33,025 nucleotides of DNA from the NCBI GenBank assembly GCA_018646605.1, contig JABGUL010000009.1, positions 1-33,025 of the forward strand, in the 5' to 3' direction. Shown one piece after another: positions 1-8,531 of this stretch. Below the pieces are notes generated by a model. The model worked only from the letters and a program-made list of their open reading frames with translations. It was not told where the DNA came from and did no database searches. Within the stretch, counting starts at the first letter, position 1. Every line of letters starts with the position of its first letter. Source of the DNA: Flavobacteriaceae bacterium. Lineage in GTDB: Bacteria > Bacteroidota > Bacteroidia > Flavobacteriales > Flavobacteriaceae. The position numbers and the translations under genes are program-made.

Positions 1-104
1 ACCCAATGAGAACCTGATTTAGCTTTAAAAAAAGGGGGTTGTGCAGAAAGTGTTGTTGCTGCAATCAAAAAAAAAGTACAGCCAAAAATAGGAAGCTTTG
101 CCAT
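1..104 (-). CDS. 5' end of a secreted protein, cut by the window edge
   Basis: Reading leftward from an ATG at 104, an open frame of 34 complete codons runs off the window. It starts MAKLPIFGCTFFLIAATTLS and continues AQPPFFKAKSG. This is a convincing signal peptide (hydrophobic core, small residues before an A-Q cleavage site), so the product is probably exported. It lies 38 bp downstream of the DUF2490-like gene on the same strand and could be the last gene of that run. Cys9 sits too early for a normal lipobox. Too little is present to name a family. Confidence 0.5.
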   Translation of the reverse strand, partial: MAKLPIFGCTFFLIAATTLSAQPPFFKAKSGSHW

Positions 105-142
105 GTTAGATATTTTAGGTTAAGCTACAAATTTTTTAGGTC

Positions 143-868
143 TTATAATTTATATATAAAGGTATTGATCCAAAGTCTTGTTTTTGAATAGTTGTTCTCA
201 GATAACTTAAGTGTATTTTTCTGAAATCCTGATGTTAAAAGCAGCTTCTTGTTCAACTGAAATTTTAACCCAAAAAAGGTCCAATTGAAATTAAATCGAA
301 AAGGAATGCCTGTCGGATTCATAAAGACAAAAACCTCATCAAATACAACAAAATTGATAGGTACTTTTGCTTCCTCGGGAGACAATAAATGTTGATAGGT
401 AAGACGATACCGTATCCGACTAGCAAAATCATAGCTCCTTAGAGAGCGGTCTTCTTGTAAAGGTATATTTTCACGAAAACGGTGCTCCAAACGGAGGCGT
501 GAGCTAATCAACCCTTTTTTTGTTGGTGTATTATAAACCAGCTGTTCCCAAAAATTATGCTCCATTCGAACTCTTGGGCTGACAGTCACATCAGGATCAA
601 AGTTTTTAATAAAACTATATCCAACGGTCCATTTTATATTTTTTGATGCAGTATAGGTTATAGAAGGACGAAAAATTTGTTGATTCCAAACATCTAAAAA
701 AGAAACAGTTCTAAAATGAAACTCACTTCTCAAAGAAAATTTATCGGACAAACCGTGATCGAAAAAAACAGCATTCCAAGCCCCATCATACTTTTCATAT
801 TCCTGAGCCGTCAAAGAAAAACTAATTAAAGCAATAAGTATGATTGATTTTAAATGGTTATATATCAT
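143..868 (-). CDS. DUF2490-like outer-membrane beta-barrel protein
   Basis: A 241-residue protein with a signal peptide (about residues 1-21, ending SLTAQ before EYEKYDGAW). The rest is rich in aromatic, alternating strands such as SLRSEFHFRTVSF, YRLTYQHLL and FNFNWTFFGLKFQLNKKLLL, and ends in a short amphipathic strand, as in small outer-membrane barrels. The pattern (GAWNAVFF-DH-GLSDKFSL, LEHRFRE, NEVF-like FDEVFVF) fits the DUF2490 family of Bacteroidota, for which no function is established. It starts 3 bp after the tesB stop, so it is probably translated from the same mRNA. Family call from pattern only. Confidence 0.65.
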   Translation of the reverse strand: MIYNHLKSIILIALISFSLTAQEYEKYDGAWNAVFFDHGLSDKFSLRSEFHFRTVSFLDVWNQQIFRPSITYTASKNIKWTVGYSFIKNFDPDVTVSPRVRMEHNFWEQLVYNTPTKKGLISSRLRLEHRFRENIPLQEDRSLRSYDFASRIRYRLTYQHLLSPEEAKVPINFVVFDEVFVFMNPTGIPFRFNFNWTFFGLKFQLNKKLLLTSGFQKNTLKLSENNYSKTRLWINTFIYKL

Positions 869-871
869 AGT

Positions 872-1732
872 TTAGTTGTATTTACGCATGAGTCCCTCTT
901 GAGAAACAGAAGCAATCATTTTTCCAGACCGATCAAAAATACTTCCTCTGGAAAACCCTCTAGCATTTGAGGCACTTGGACTTTCAATAGCATACAATAA
1001 CCAATCATCAATTTTAAAATCTCTATGAAACCATAACGCATGGTCTAGACTGGCATAATACATTCTTGCATGTTCTAATTCTTTTCTGTGCGGTAAAGTT
1101 GCTGATAAAAGTAAACTGTAATCTGATGCAAAAGCAAGTAATTGATGCTGTAGCGAGATATCGGCTTCTATTTTTTCTTTGGTTTTAAACCAGATATGTG
1201 ATAGGGGAGAGCTATTTCTGTTTTCTAAATAAATGGCCTTCCCAACAGGACGAAATTCAAAAATTTGTGGATGTGCTTTCATCAAACGCTCGTAACGTTC
1301 TGGATCCAGTTTTTGTAATGACTCTGCTTGTTGAATATCGGTTAGTAATAATTCCGGAGTTAGAACATTAGGCATAGTGATTTGATGATCTACACCATCT
1401 TCTTCCAAATGAAACGAAGCAGACATATTAAAAATTGCTTTACCATCTTGGAAAGCGACAACCCTTCGTGTTGTAAAACTTTTTCCATCTCTGATTGCGT
1501 CAACATGATACTCAATTGGAACATTAATGTCTCCCCCTAAAATAAAATAACCATGCATGGAGTGTGCTATCCTGTCTTTAGGAACTGTTTGGTATGCCGC
1601 GTGTAATGATTGGCCCAATACTTGCCCTCCAAAAACGCGCCCCCAAGCGGTTTTATAATTTTGACCCACAAAATGGTGGGTGTCTTTTTTTTCTAAAGTT
1701 AATAGTGAGATTAAGGAACTTAGGTCAATCAT
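872..1732 (-). CDS. tesB: Acyl-CoA thioesterase II
   Basis: A 286-residue cytoplasmic double-hotdog thioesterase, the same length as E. coli TesB, that hydrolyses acyl-CoA to free acid and CoA. The N-terminal hotdog has the family motif GRVFGGQVLGQSL (31-43). The catalytic positions align with the E. coli numbering: Asp204 in FASDYSLLLSA, Ser228 in ASLDHALWFHR (Thr228 in E. coli, a conservative change that keeps the hydroxyl), and Gln278 in SVSQEGLMR. Its ATG overlaps the end of the thiolase gene by 8 bp, so the two are very likely translationally coupled. Together they would adjust acyl-CoA and acetoacetyl-CoA pools. Confidence 0.93.
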   Translation of the reverse strand: MIDLSSLISLLTLEKKDTHHFVGQNYKTAWGRVFGGQVLGQSLHAAYQTVPKDRIAHSMHGYFILGGDINVPIEYHVDAIRDGKSFTTRRVVAFQDGKAIFNMSASFHLEEDGVDHQITMPNVLTPELLLTDIQQAESLQKLDPERYERLMKAHPQIFEFRPVGKAIYLENRNSSPLSHIWFKTKEKIEADISLQHQLLAFASDYSLLLSATLPHRKELEHARMYYASLDHALWFHRDFKIDDWLLYAIESPSASNARGFSRGSIFDRSGKMIASVSQEGLMRKYN

Positions 1733-2906
1733 AGTTATTTTTAAGAATTAAAGCTGTAGCACCACCCCCGCCATTACAGATTCCTGCAATCCCGTGCTTT
1801 TTTTGTTTTTGTTTTAAGGCGTGAATTAAGGTTACTACTATTCTAGCCCCAGAGCACCCAATAGGATGCCCTAATGACACGGCACCTCCGTTTGGATTAA
1901 CTTTTTCAGGTGACAGCCCTAAAAGTTGTGTATTTGCGATACCTACAACAGCGAAAGCTTCATTAAGTTCAAATACATCAATCTCATGAATCGACAAGCC
2001 CGCTTTGTCAAGCGCCTTCGGCAAGGCTTTTGCTGGCGCTGTAGTAAACCATTTTGGTTCATGCGCTGCGTCGGCATAACTTAAAACAGTTACAAGTGGA
2101 TCAATTCCTAGGGCTTTAGCCTTGGCTTCACTCATTAAAACAACCGCAGCAGCACCATCATTGATAGTAGATGCATTTGCAGCAGTAACTGTTCCCTCTT
2201 TTGTAAAAGCAGGACGCAATTGTGGAATCTTATCTAAGGAAACATTTTTAAATTCTTCGTCTTGTGAAACAATTATGGGATCACCTTTACGTTGAGGAAC
2301 GGCAACTTCAATAACCTCGGCATCAAAAGATCCATTTTCCCATGCTTGGGCACTTCGCCTATAAGATTCTATTGCAAAGGCATCTTGAGATTCTCTAGAG
2401 ATAGCATACTCAGTCGCACAAGCATCTGCAAAAACTCCCATCGCTACTTGCTCATAAGCATCTGTTAATCCATCTACTTGTATCCCATCTTTAAATGTGA
2501 TGTTTCCAAATTTTTGTCCTTGTCTGAGTGAACTGAGATGAGGACTTAAACTCATATTTTCCATTCCTCCTGCAATAACAACTTCAGCATCACCCAAAGC
2601 TATTGCCTGAATTCCTAGCGTTATGGCCTTCATTCCTGAAGCACACACTTTATTTATGGTGGAGCATGGAACCGTATTTGGTATCCCCGCACCCAATGCA
2701 GCCTGTCTAGCCGGAGCTTGACCTGTACCCGCTTGAAGTACATGGCCCATAAAAACTTCATCTACAATACTAGGGTTTAACTTTAGTTCATCTAGAGCTG
2801 CAGAAATAACCTTACTACCCAAAACAGTTGCAGGAACTGTTGAGAGCCCCCCCATAAAACTTCCTATGGGTGTTCGCTTTGCAGCAACTATAACCACTTT
2901 ATTCAT
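1725..2906 (-). CDS. Acetyl-CoA C-acetyltransferase (thiolase)
   Basis: A 393-residue thiolase that condenses two acetyl-CoA or cleaves 3-ketoacyl-CoA. The triad is complete: nucleophile Cys88 in INKVCASGMKA, His347 in GHPIGCSGAR and Cys377 in CNGGGGATA. NEAFAVV is also present. I place the start at 2906 (MNKVVIVAAKRTPIGSF), where thiolases normally begin. The frame stays open upstream to 2999, but that extension lies inside the preceding gene and is not thiolase-like. With this start the gene overlaps both neighbours by 8 bp. The sequence resembles biosynthetic/short-chain thiolases (PhaA/AtoB type), but which direction it runs cannot be read from it. Confidence 0.93.
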   Translation of the reverse strand: MNKVVIVAAKRTPIGSFMGGLSTVPATVLGSKVISAALDELKLNPSIVDEVFMGHVLQAGTGQAPARQAALGAGIPNTVPCSTINKVCASGMKAITLGIQAIALGDAEVVIAGGMENMSLSPHLSSLRQGQKFGNITFKDGIQVDGLTDAYEQVAMGVFADACATEYAISRESQDAFAIESYRRSAQAWENGSFDAEVIEVAVPQRKGDPIIVSQDEEFKNVSLDKIPQLRPAFTKEGTVTAANASTINDGAAAVVLMSEAKAKALGIDPLVTVLSYADAAHEPKWFTTAPAKALPKALDKAGLSIHEIDVFELNEAFAVVGIANTQLLGLSPEKVNPNGGAVSLGHPIGCSGARIVVTLIHALKQKQKKHGIAGICNGGGGATALILKNNYD

Positions 2907-3558
2907 TCGAACTTCTTTTAGCCCAAATTTCGTGCATTGCATCTCCCTTACTACTAAATCCTTGATGATGCCAATCGGCTCCTGAAACGGAATACTCAAA
3001 GGGTAAAACTCTGCCTACACTTGTGTTATTTCTTGAAAAATATTCAATATGCTCTGTATAGATTCCGTCTTTAGCAGTATAATAACCTCCCCCTGAACCA
3101 AAAAATTCAAATGTTTCCGTGTTAAATGCAATCCATTGAAAAAAACCATCGCCCAAAAATTTCATTGTCTTTCTGGGCTTAGAAGTATCTCTGCGTTGTT
3201 CTTTATTATCACGAACTCTTCCCGCCATCAACCATTTCCCGTTGAGATCAAGAGGCTCTTTTGAAACCTTATTCCAATTCTTATCAGAAACAAGTTCTAG
3301 ATTAGTTAGGCCATCTTTAGTGTGATTTGAATTGAATTCAAAATTGATTGAAAAAATGTTTCCTTCTTTTGAATAAAAACCACCTCTTGTTAAAATAAAT
3401 TGTGGAGGATCTACAACATATTGGGTTTCTATTAAGTAATCTGTATCGATCAAAATACGATGCGTGATGACTGTTCCTTCCTGTTGAGTTGTAAAACTAA
3501 ACACCTGTGAATATCCAAAATTAATAGTGAATACTACTGCTAAAATAAAACCTCTCAT
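2899..3558 (-). CDS. Secreted protein of unknown function
   Basis: A 219-residue protein with a clear signal peptide (MRGFILAVVFTINFGYSQ, cleavage likely after SQ). The mature part is beta-rich with repeated elements of the kind GGFYSKEGNIFSINFEF (about 59-75) and GGGYYTAKDGIYTEHIEYF (about 156-174), and a central LNGKWLMAGR segment that recalls lipocalin-like domains. I do not recognise a named family. It sits 4 bp after the M20 amidohydrolase stop and overlaps the thiolase start by 8 bp, so it is the second gene of the run and probably works in the periplasm. Confidence 0.75.
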   Translation of the reverse strand: MRGFILAVVFTINFGYSQVFSFTTQQEGTVITHRILIDTDYLIETQYVVDPPQFILTRGGFYSKEGNIFSINFEFNSNHTKDGLTNLELVSDKNWNKVSKEPLDLNGKWLMAGRVRDNKEQRRDTSKPRKTMKFLGDGFFQWIAFNTETFEFFGSGGGYYTAKDGIYTEHIEYFSRNNTSVGRVLPFEYSVSGADWHHQGFSSKGDAMHEIWAKRSSNE

Positions 3559-3562
3559 ACTA

Positions 3563-4981
3563 CTAGTTTCTGTAATTTAATGCTGGTTTACGATCGCCTA
3601 ACATTGGTACGTATTTAAAATCCGAACCTCTTTTTTGAAGAAATTCTTTTTTAGCAGCCAAAATAATTTTTGGATTATCAATCAGTTGCATTGCTGTAAG
3701 CGCTATTGTTTTTGCAGCCACCATCATTCCTTTGTTGCCAATATCCGTTCCTCCAGCAGCAACAGCTTGCCAACTATGAGCGGGTGTTCCAGGTACCCAA
3801 GTTGCTGCTCTTAACCCCACTGTAGGTACAGCAAAACTAACGTCACCCACATCGGTTGATCCTCCTGCTTTTCCGCCGCTACTATATGACTCTACACCAA
3901 CAGTATATTTTGTATCCAAAGGAATACCCAAACTTTCAGAAATTTTTTCAGCAAAAGCGGTTTCTTCTTGAGTGTAAGAATAACCTCCGATCGTTTCTAA
4001 ATTTTCATGCATCAAACGTTGCAAGGTTTCATTGTGCAAAAGCTCATGTGTTCCGCCAATCATTTCATAATCCATAGTTGTTCCTGTTCCTAGGGCAGCT
4101 CCCTTGGCTGCATTTACTATTCTATCAAAAACACTTACTACTTCATTTCGTGTCGAATGACGCGCATAATAATAAACCTCAGCAAAATCAGGAACAACAT
4201 TAGGTGCTTTTCCTCCTTGGGTAATTACATAATGAATTCGTGTACTTTCTGTAGTGTGCTCACGCATCATATTGACCATGTTATTCATCGCTTCAACTGC
4301 GTCAAGAGCAGAACGCCCCTTTTCGGGAGCACCAGCAGCATGAGCAGAAACTCCATAAAATCTAAACTTCGCAGATTTATTTGCTAGAGCTGGACGTATA
4401 CTCGCAGAGTTTTTACTATCGGCATGCCAGTGCAAGGCTACATCTACATCGTCAAATAAACCCGCTCGTGTCATATATACTTTTCCTGAACCTCCTTCTT
4501 CAGCTGGGCATCCATAAAACCGAACTGTACCTGGTTTATTTTCTCCTACCAAATAATTTTTTATTGCAATTGCTGCTGCCGCAGAGGCTGTACCAAACAA
4601 ATGATGTCCACAAGCATGACCTGCTTTTCCATCATTTGAAACTTTATATGGAACTGCTTTTTGTGATAACCCAGGCAAGGCATCAAATTCCCCTAAAACA
4701 GCTATCACTGGCCCTCCTGAACCATAAGTTGCTGTGAAAGCCGTAGGGATATCTGCAACTCCCGTAGTGATTTTAAAGCCGGCTTCTTCTAAAGTTTTTT
4801 GAAGTAAAGCACTACTTTGAGTTTCTTGATAACCCATCTCGGCATAAGACCATATTTGCTGAGCTATACCAGAATAATTAGTTTTATTGTCATCTATCGA
4901 ATTTAAAATTCGATTGTATTTTGATTGGCCAAAAGTTATACTTAAACCAAACAAAAAAAGTGAAGTTAAAAGATATCGCAT
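3563..4981 (-). CDS. Secreted M20-family amidohydrolase (AbgB-like)
   Basis: A 472-residue metallo-amidohydrolase with a signal peptide (residues 1-19, ending TFGQ). M20D/AbgB motifs are visible: metal-binding GHACGHHLFG (Cys124, His126), PAEEGGSGKVYM with Glu161-Glu162, a following ALHWHA (His184/His186), and a late PAHSW histidine. A dimerisation lid sits between the two catalytic halves (KFRFYGVSAHAAGAPEKGRS onward). The closest recognisable relative is subunit B of p-aminobenzoyl-glutamate hydrolase, but AbgB is cytoplasmic and needs AbgA, whereas this one is exported and has no AbgA partner here. The substrate is therefore open; an N-acyl amino acid or amide is likely. It is the first gene of the run, with a candidate promoter at 5004-5011. 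Confidence 0.85.
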   Translation of the reverse strand: MRYLLTSLFLFGLSITFGQSKYNRILNSIDDNKTNYSGIAQQIWSYAEMGYQETQSSALLQKTLEEAGFKITTGVADIPTAFTATYGSGGPVIAVLGEFDALPGLSQKAVPYKVSNDGKAGHACGHHLFGTASAAAAIAIKNYLVGENKPGTVRFYGCPAEEGGSGKVYMTRAGLFDDVDVALHWHADSKNSASIRPALANKSAKFRFYGVSAHAAGAPEKGRSALDAVEAMNNMVNMMREHTTESTRIHYVITQGGKAPNVVPDFAEVYYYARHSTRNEVVSVFDRIVNAAKGAALGTGTTMDYEMIGGTHELLHNETLQRLMHENLETIGGYSYTQEETAFAEKISESLGIPLDTKYTVGVESYSSGGKAGGSTDVGDVSFAVPTVGLRAATWVPGTPAHSWQAVAAGGTDIGNKGMMVAAKTIALTAMQLIDNPKIILAAKKEFLQKRGSDFKYVPMLGDRKPALNYRN

Positions 4982-5003
4982 AATTTGTGATTATAGTTCT
5001 CTT

Positions 5004-5011
5004 CAAATGTA
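5004..5011 (-). promoter_or_regulatory. Candidate -7 box of the amidohydrolase operon
   Basis: On the minus strand this reads TACATTTG, an exact match to the Bacteroidota -7 element TAnnTTTG. A TTG lies upstream at 5029-5027, separated by 15 bp, which is slightly shorter than the usual spacing. Transcription would start near 4997, leaving a leader of about 16 bases before the ATG at 4981. Single-motif evidence in AT-rich DNA. Confidence 0.45.
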
Positions 5012-5094
5012 TTAAATTAGTATGCCCAATCCTATAAATTTAAAGAGATCTCAAATTCTAAATTTATATTTTTTTTAAACTCAAATTATATACA

Positions 5095-6408
5095 ATGAAA
5101 AACACTGCTACTTTGTTAATGCTCCTTTTTATGTACAACACAATTCTTGGACAGGAAGTTGATTTTGAAGAGTATGATCTAAAAAATGGACTCCATGTAA
5201 TTTTACATCAAGACAGTACTGCTCCTTTAGTTGTAACCTCTGTCTTATACCATGTAGGTTCTAAAGATGAGCAAGAGGACCGTACCGGTTTTGCTCACTT
5301 TTTTGAACACCTTCTTTTTGAAGGGACAGAAAATATTGAAAGAGGAGAATGGGATTTACTTGTCACCTCAAATGGTGGGACTGGAAACGCATTTACTTCA
5401 GATGATATTACCTATTATTATGAAGTATTTCCTTCTAATAATCTGGAATTGAGCCTGTGGATGGAATCAGAGCGTATGCTTCACCCTGTTATTAATGAAG
5501 TAGGTATAAAAACTCAAAACGAAGTAGTAAAAGAAGAAAAACGTGCTCGATATGACAATAGTCCCTACGGAAGGTGGACGGAAGAGGTTCGGAAAAAACT
5601 GTTTGTAAACCATCCATATCATAGAATGCCTATTGGAAAAATGGAGCATCTAGACGCAGCAACATTAGATGAATTTAAGGCTTTTAACAAAAAATATTAC
5701 ACGCCCAATAACGCTGTTTTGGTCATTGCTGGAGACATTAATGTAGATGAAACAAAGAAAATGGTTTCAGATTATTTCAGCACCATTCCAAAGGGCGAAA
5801 AAGTTACTCGGAATTACCCAAAAGATATTCCCATAACAGAAGCACTTGAAGCCGAGGCGTATGATAGTAATATCCAGGTTCCTGCATTATTTACTGCTTA
5901 CAGAATCCCAGATAAAACTACTCGAGAATCTAAAATATTAGATATGGTTTCAACCTATCTCAGTGATGGAAATAGCTCTAAACTTTACAGAAAATTAGTG
6001 GATGAACAAAAAATGTCGCTTCAGGTTGCTGCCTTTAATATTAGCCTAGAAGAATATGGGATGTATGTTATTCTAACCTTACCTCTTGGTGAAACTTCAC
6101 TAGCAAGTCTTCGAGATGAAATTGATGAAGAAATTGAGAAGATTCAAACCAACCTAATTTCACAAAAAGACTATGAAAAATTATTGAACAAATTTGAATC
6201 TAATTTTGTAAGTTCTAATGCTTCTGTAGAAGGTATAGCCAATTCACTTGCTGAGTATTACATATTTTATGATGACACCAATTTAATCAATTCAGAAATT
6301 GACATATATCGTTCGATAACTCGCGAGGAAATTAGAGACGTTGCCAAAAAATACCTTAACTCTAACCAACGTCTAACCCTGAATTATTTACCTGGATCTA
6401 AAAAATAA
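5095..6408 (+). CDS. Periplasmic M16 zinc peptidase, catalytic member
   Basis: A 437-residue M16B (pitrilysin-like) zinc peptidase with a signal peptide (about 1-19, NTILGQ). The inverted zinc motif HxxEH is intact at His68-x-x-Glu71-His72 (HFFEHLLFEGT). The downstream glutamate of the family falls in KTQNEVVKEEKRARYDN. The second half-domain follows (YTPNNAVLVIAGDIN; YRIPDKTT). It ends 4 bp before the next M16 gene, which lacks the metal motif. Such active/inactive pairs work as heterodimers in related proteins such as mitochondrial processing peptidase, so a two-subunit periplasmic peptidase is likely. Confidence 0.92.
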   Translation: MKNTATLLMLLFMYNTILGQEVDFEEYDLKNGLHVILHQDSTAPLVVTSVLYHVGSKDEQEDRTGFAHFFEHLLFEGTENIERGEWDLLVTSNGGTGNAFTSDDITYYYEVFPSNNLELSLWMESERMLHPVINEVGIKTQNEVVKEEKRARYDNSPYGRWTEEVRKKLFVNHPYHRMPIGKMEHLDAATLDEFKAFNKKYYTPNNAVLVIAGDINVDETKKMVSDYFSTIPKGEKVTRNYPKDIPITEALEAEAYDSNIQVPALFTAYRIPDKTTRESKILDMVSTYLSDGNSSKLYRKLVDEQKMSLQVAAFNISLEEYGMYVILTLPLGETSLASLRDEIDEEIEKIQTNLISQKDYEKLLNKFESNFVSSNASVEGIANSLAEYYIFYDDTNLINSEIDIYRSITREEIRDVAKKYLNSNQRLTLNYLPGSKK

Positions 6409-6412
6409 TATT

Positions 6413-8482
6413 ATGAAAAAACATATCTCACTAATCCTTACGCTTCTATTTTGTTCTCTGTTAAGTGCACAAATTGATCGAACACAACAACCTAAACCGG
6501 GTCCAGCACCCATCATTCAAATTGATAGCCCTGAGGAGTTTAAACTCAAAAATGGACTTACTGTTTTATTGGTAGAAAATCACAAACTCCCGCAAGTTTC
6601 AATCAGTCTCTCAATTGACACCCCTTTAATATTTGAAGGAGATAAGGCAGGAACAAATGCTTTACTTTCCGCGATGATGGGCAAAGGATCAGAGTCTATT
6701 TCTAAAAATGAATTTGAAGAAGAAATTGATTTTATGGGAACCCGCTTACAATTCTTTTCTCGAGGTGCCAATGCAAGTTCATTAACTCGCTATTTCCCTA
6801 GAGTACTGGAATTACTTGCTGATGCTGCATTGAATCCTAATTTTCTTGAAGAAGAATTTGAAAAGGAGAAAAACAAAACACTTACCGGTTTAGAAACCTC
6901 AGAAAAAGATGTAAAAACAGCTGCGAGAAGAGTAGAAAATCTTGTAACCTATGGAGAAAAACATCCGTATGGTGAATATATATCTAAAGAAACTGTTGAA
7001 CAGCTTTCATTATCAGATATCAAAAAAGCATACTCCTACATTTACAATCCTGCCAATACATACATTGTCGTGGTTGGAGATTTCAATACTAAGGAAATAA
7101 AAAAACAGCTTAAAAAAAGTTTTGGTAAATGGAAAGCTAGGGAAACGATACAAATGGCATTCCCTGAACCCACAAATAGTTCAGAAACTGAAATTGTATT
7201 TGTTGATATGCCCAACGCAGTTCAGTCGGAAGTTACCGTATTAAACACCGCTTCTTTAGATAAAAAAAGCCCAGATTATTTTGCTGCAATTTTAGCCAAC
7301 CAAATACTAGGAGGGGGTGGTGAAGCTCGCTTATTCTTAAACCTTAGAGAAGACAAAGGATATACCTATGGAGCCTATTCTCAGCTAAGAGACTCTCACA
7401 AAACAAAAGCCCTATTTAAAGCATCAGCAAGTGTTAGAAACATTGTTACGGACAGTGCTACAGTTCAACTACTCTATGAAATTGACCGAATCACTAATGA
7501 ATTAGTTACTGATCAAGAACTAGATATAGTTAAAGCAAAATATGTTGGGAGTTTTGTGCTTTCATTAGAAGATCCAGCAAATATTGCGCGTTATGCACTT
7601 AACATTAAAACTCAAAACCTTGATCCTGAATTTTATAGACTATTCCTTCAGAATATTAATACAGTTACCAAAGAAGATATTTATCGTGTTGCCAAAAACT
7701 ATTTCCTGAGTAATCAAGCGAGAGTTGTAGTAACAGGGAAAGGGAGTGAGATTTTAGACGCTTTGGAAAAAATCTCCTTTAAGGGAAAAGTACTAAAGGT
7801 TTCCTATTTTGACAAATATGGAAACACCATTGATAGACCAGATTATTCAGTCGATACCCCTAATGGAATTACAGCCAGTGGGATAGTAGAGTCCTATATT
7901 GAGGCGCTTGGAGGGAAGGAAAAATTAAAAACCATTCAATCAATCAGAGAAAAAGCTGAAGCGTCAATGCAAGGAATGACTCTAGAAATAGTGTCTCAAA
8001 AAACAGATCAGAATCAGGCCATCACAGAAGTAAAAATGATGGGTAATGTAATGCAAAAACAAGTGGTCAATATCGATAAAGCTTTTATGGAAATGCAAGG
8101 ACAAAAAATCGATTTTGAAGGTGATACGTTAAATGAAATGATACTTGAATCTGCCATTTTTCCAGAATTAAATATGGATTTAAGCAGCGTTAAATTGATG
8201 GGAATTGTAGACATTGATGGAGCCAAAGCGTATGAAATTAAAATTTCTGAAGCAAAAAGTAATTTTTATGACACCTCCACCTTCTTTAAAATTCAAACAA
8301 TACAAACGCAAGAAATAATGGGAAATTCTCAAACTTCAACCACTAAGTTTGGGGATTACAGAAAGGTCAATGACATTAGTTTTCCGCACTCAACCAAAGT
8401 TTCAATGGGCCCACAGGAGATTGAATTTAAATCTATAGGTATTGAATTAAATGTTGAAATTGACACCACTATTTTTCAATAA
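6413..8482 (+). CDS. Non-catalytic M16 homologue with C-terminal extension
   Basis: A 689-residue exported protein (signal peptide to about LLSAQ). Residues about 40-450 form an M16 fold (EFKLKNGLTVLLVENHKLP at the start, later GGGGEARLFLNLREDKGYTYG, the substrate-binding R/Y region typical of M16 partner subunits). Where the partner has HFFEH, this protein has NALLSAMM, so zinc cannot bind and it is probably inactive. Residues about 485-689 are an added domain starting ESYIEALGGKEKLKTIQSI, like the LolA/LppX-type lipoprotein-carrier fold seen at the end of many Bacteroidota peptidases. It is the downstream gene of the pair, followed by a terminator at 8503-8531. Confidence 0.88.
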   Translation: MKKHISLILTLLFCSLLSAQIDRTQQPKPGPAPIIQIDSPEEFKLKNGLTVLLVENHKLPQVSISLSIDTPLIFEGDKAGTNALLSAMMGKGSESISKNEFEEEIDFMGTRLQFFSRGANASSLTRYFPRVLELLADAALNPNFLEEEFEKEKNKTLTGLETSEKDVKTAARRVENLVTYGEKHPYGEYISKETVEQLSLSDIKKAYSYIYNPANTYIVVVGDFNTKEIKKQLKKSFGKWKARETIQMAFPEPTNSSETEIVFVDMPNAVQSEVTVLNTASLDKKSPDYFAAILANQILGGGGEARLFLNLREDKGYTYGAYSQLRDSHKTKALFKASASVRNIVTDSATVQLLYEIDRITNELVTDQELDIVKAKYVGSFVLSLEDPANIARYALNIKTQNLDPEFYRLFLQNINTVTKEDIYRVAKNYFLSNQARVVVTGKGSEILDALEKISFKGKVLKVSYFDKYGNTIDRPDYSVDTPNGITASGIVESYIEALGGKEKLKTIQSIREKAEASMQGMTLEIVSQKTDQNQAITEVKMMGNVMQKQVVNIDKAFMEMQGQKIDFEGDTLNEMILESAIFPELNMDLSSVKLMGIVDIDGAKAYEIKISEAKSNFYDTSTFFKIQTIQTQEIMGNSQTSTTKFGDYRKVNDISFPHSTKVSMGPQEIEFKSIGIELNVEIDTTIFQ

Positions 8483-8502
8483 AAAACATTATTTAACGTT
8501 AA

Positions 8503-8531
8503 AACACCTCATTTTTTGAGGCGTTTTTTTT
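8503..8531. terminator. Bidirectional intrinsic terminator
   Basis: Arms 8503-8511 and 8517-8525 form a 9-bp stem (AACACCTCA / TGAGGCGTT) around TTTTT, followed by eight T on the plus strand (8524-8531). There is one A-C mismatch in plus-strand RNA that becomes a G-U pair in minus-strand RNA, where four U follow. It closes the plus-strand M16 pair and the minus-strand EamA gene, whose stop codon (8509-8511) lies inside the hairpin. A 12-bp palindrome, TTTAACGTTAAA, abuts it at 8492-8503. Confidence 0.8.

Noticed and set aside
2907-2999. N-terminal extension of the thiolase frame upstream of MNKVVIVAAK
   Set aside because: It lies inside the coding end of the secreted-protein gene, has no thiolase similarity, and all thiolases I know begin at the MNKVV-like segment.
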